Of a stretch of DNA of 6,585 nucleotides, positions 5,150 to 6,585 are shown one piece after another (the stretch's first letter is position 1; every line of letters starts with the position of its first letter). The position numbers and the translations under genes are program-made. Location of the stretch: NCBI GenBank assembly GCA_030598905.1, contig JAUVPA010000099.1, positions 1-6,585 on the forward strand, in the 5' to 3' direction. This DNA comes from Acidimicrobiia bacterium (GTDB lineage: Bacteria > Actinomycetota > Acidimicrobiia > Spongiisociales > UBA5794). A model generated the notes under the pieces. It saw only the letters and a program-made list of their open reading frames with translations, had not been told where the DNA came from and made no database searches.

Positions 5150-6585
5150 GACGTCCCTCCGCGCCCGGACCAGTCCGAGTGGAAGCTTTCACCCCTCGGT
5201 CGATCGGTCCGTTCGTACGTGTGGGCCCCGAAGAAGTCGCGCTGGGCTTGGATCAGGTTGGCGGGGAGACGCTTCGATCGATAGCCGTCGAAGAAGGCCA
5301 GCGCTGAGGAGTAGGCGGGGACGGGTATTCCTGCCGCGATCGCCCGTGTGACCGTTCTTCGCCACCCGGGTTCGGCGGCGGAGAGTTCTGCGGCGAAGAA
5401 GTCGTCGACCATCAGATTCGGGAGATCGGGACGCACCCGAAACGCCGTCGTGATGTCATTGAGAAATCGCGATCTGATGATGGCGCCGCTGCGCCAGAGA
5501 GACGCAATGGTTCCGGGGTCCAGGTTCCATCCGTGTTGGTCACTAGCAGCAGCGAAGAGCATGAATCCCTGGGCGTACGAGATGATCTTGGATGCGTAGA
5601 GGGCGTCCTCCAGGTCACTGATGAGCGACGCTCGATCACCGTCGATTGTCTGCGCCGCGCGGGCGAAGACATCTGCAGCCGCGAGGCGGTCGTCGATGAG
5701 AGCCGACACGATGCGTGCGTACACGGCCTCGGCGACGAGAGTTGCGGGAGCCGCCTGGTCCATGGACGCGATCACCGTCCACTTGCCTGTGCCTTTCTGT
5801 GCTGCGGCGTCGAGAACCTTGTCGACAAGTGGTTCGCCGTCATCGTCCACAACACTCATGATCGACGCGGTGATCTCGATGAGATAGGAGTCGAGTTTGC
5901 CCTCATTCCAGTCGGCGAACACGGTTTCCATCTGGGACGCCGAGAGTCCCATGCCGCGGCGCATGATGTCGTACGCCTCCGCGATGACCTGCATGTCCCC
6001 GTACTCGATCCCGTTGTGGACCATCTTGACGTAGTGGCCCGATCCGCCGGGTCCCAGCCAGTCGGCACACGGTTCTCCTTGAGCCTCAGCTGCGATGTCC
6101 TGGAGCATGTCTCGGACGAGAGACCAGGCAACGGGGTCGCCGCCCGGCATCATCGACGGACCGTGACGAGCACCCTCCTCTCCACCAGAGATACCGATAC
6201 CGAGATAGTGGATCCCCAGCCCCGCGGCGCGCTCGGATCGTCTTTCCGTGTCGGTGAAAAGGCTGTTGCCGCCGTCCACGATGACGTCTCCCGGGTCGAG
6301 AAGAGGGAACAGCGCGTCGAGTTGTGCGTCCACAGGTGCGCCCGCCTTGATCATGAGGATGATGCGGCGGGGCCTTTCGAGGGCCGCGACGAAAGCCTCG
6401 AGGCTGCGTGTTCCGACGAGGTGCCTCCCCGGTGCCCCGGCTACGAACTCGTCGACACGTTCCGTCGTTCGGTTGAAGACGGCCACGCGATACCCATGTT
6501 CCTCGAGGTTGAGGGCGAGGTTGCATCCCATCACGGCAAGGCCGATCAGGCCCACTTCAGCTCTCTTGGCTTCAGCTCTCTTGGC
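5146..6585 (-). CDS. gnd: 6-phosphogluconate dehydrogenase, decarboxylating; 5' end beyond window
   Basis: Oxidative pentose-phosphate enzyme: 6-phosphogluconate + NADP+ gives ribulose-5-phosphate + CO2 + NADPH in the cytosol. Counting from the in-window GTG at 6553-6555, the NADP-binding domain shows GLIGLAVMGCN (2-12) and NRT (28-30). The substrate region has SGGEEGARHGPSMMPGG (123-139) and HYVKMVHNGIEYGDMQ (174-189), with catalytic K177 and E184. The family signature VLDAAAQKGTGKW is at 247-259. The end has PANLIQAQRDFFGAHTYE (431-448), with R439 and H445 that reach the partner subunit's site. All key residues are present, and length matches the long (about 470-residue, E. coli-like) dimeric form. 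That GTG is probably an internal valine: the frame stays open to the window edge, reading AKRAEAKRAEVGLIG, and family members usually have several residues before GLIG. Its stop overlaps the PPOX start. Confidence 0.96.
   Translation of the reverse strand, partial: AKRAEAKRAEVGLIGLAVMGCNLALNLEEHGYRVAVFNRTTERVDEFVAGAPGRHLVGTRSLEAFVAALERPRRIILMIKAGAPVDAQLDALFPLLDPGDVIVDGGNSLFTDTERRSERAAGLGIHYLGIGISGGEEGARHGPSMMPGGDPVAWSLVRDMLQDIAAEAQGEPCADWLGPGGSGHYVKMVHNGIEYGDMQVIAEAYDIMRRGMGLSASQMETVFADWNEGKLDSYLIEITASIMSVVDDDGEPLVDKVLDAAAQKGTGKWTVIASMDQAAPATLVAEAVYARIVSALIDDRLAAADVFARAAQTIDGDRASLISDLEDALYASKIISYAQGFMLFAAASDQHGWNLDPGTIASLWRSGAIIRSRFLNDITTAFRVRPDLPNLMVDDFFAAELSAAEPGWRRTVTRAIAAGIPVPAYSSALAFFDGYRSKRLPANLIQAQRDFFGAHTYERTDRPRGESFHSDWSGRGGTS
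5155..5160 (-). promoter_or_regulatory. Strong ribosome binding site for the PPOX gene
   Basis: GGAGGG on the minus strand lies 5 bases before the GTG start at 5147-5149, inside the last codons of gnd. It supports the GTG and suggests efficient re-initiation after gnd. Confidence 0.7.
6556..6585. repeat. Perfect 15-bp tandem repeat, two copies, in the 5' part of gnd
   Basis: TTCAGCTCTCTTGGC occurs twice back to back (6556-6570 and 6571-6585), ending exactly at the window edge, so more copies may follow. On the minus strand it encodes AKRAE twice, in frame with gnd and directly before its Rossmann motif. One copy would look like a normal gnd N-terminus; two look like a small in-frame duplication or an end-of-sequence artefact. 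Confidence 0.8.

Noticed and set aside
4817..5351. Plus-strand open frames opposite the PPOX gene and the end of gnd
   Set aside because: They are complement shadows of two well-conserved genes with good ribosome sites and overlapping starts.
6553..6555. GTG as the true gnd start
   Set aside because: The frame continues open to the window edge, and family members usually have several residues before GLIG; this valine is likely internal.

Overview
The window reads as ordinary, densely packed chromosomal DNA from a high-GC bacterium. An actinobacterium is the best guess: base composition and codon choice are GC-rich, GTG and TTG starts occur, the transhydrogenase is in three pieces, and there is an Rv0121-type PPOX/F420-like protein, a group I associate with Actinomycetota. 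Acidimicrobiia or a related lineage would fit, but the sequence alone does not settle the class. I see no rRNA, tRNA, CRISPR array, insertion sequence, phage gene or obvious transferred island, and no stretch over 300 bases lacks a gene.

Left part, minus strand: pntAA (1472-2575), pntAB (1185-1475) and pntB (1-1188, cut at the left edge) encode the three-polypeptide proton-translocating NAD(P) transhydrogenase. Each gene overlaps the next by 4 bases. Centre: a short divergent intergenic region (about 2585-2681) with an imperfect inverted repeat separates the pnt operon from a plus-strand CNNM/CorC-type membrane protein with paired CBS domains (2682-3932). Right part, minus strand: gnd (5146-6585, 5' end beyond the right edge), an Rv0121-like PPOX protein (4736-5149) and a DHDPS-superfamily aldolase resembling 4-hydroxy-2-oxoglutarate aldolase (3942-4736). 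These also overlap at each junction. The aldolase and the CorC-like gene converge with only 9 bases between their stops.

The common thread is nicotinamide redox balance. 6-phosphogluconate dehydrogenase makes NADPH and ribulose-5-phosphate, and transhydrogenase uses the proton gradient to make NADPH from NADH. The PPOX protein may use a flavin or deazaflavin cofactor. A shared redox or sugar-acid role is inferred from position only.

I do not see a clearly new biological system. The points most worth a second look are the aldolase that lacks the usual active-site tyrosine pair and the DapA arginine, its coupling to gnd and the PPOX gene, a perfect 15-bp tandem repeat in the 5' coding part of gnd at the window edge, the inverted repeat between pnt and the CorC-like gene, and a few start-site and key-residue questions.
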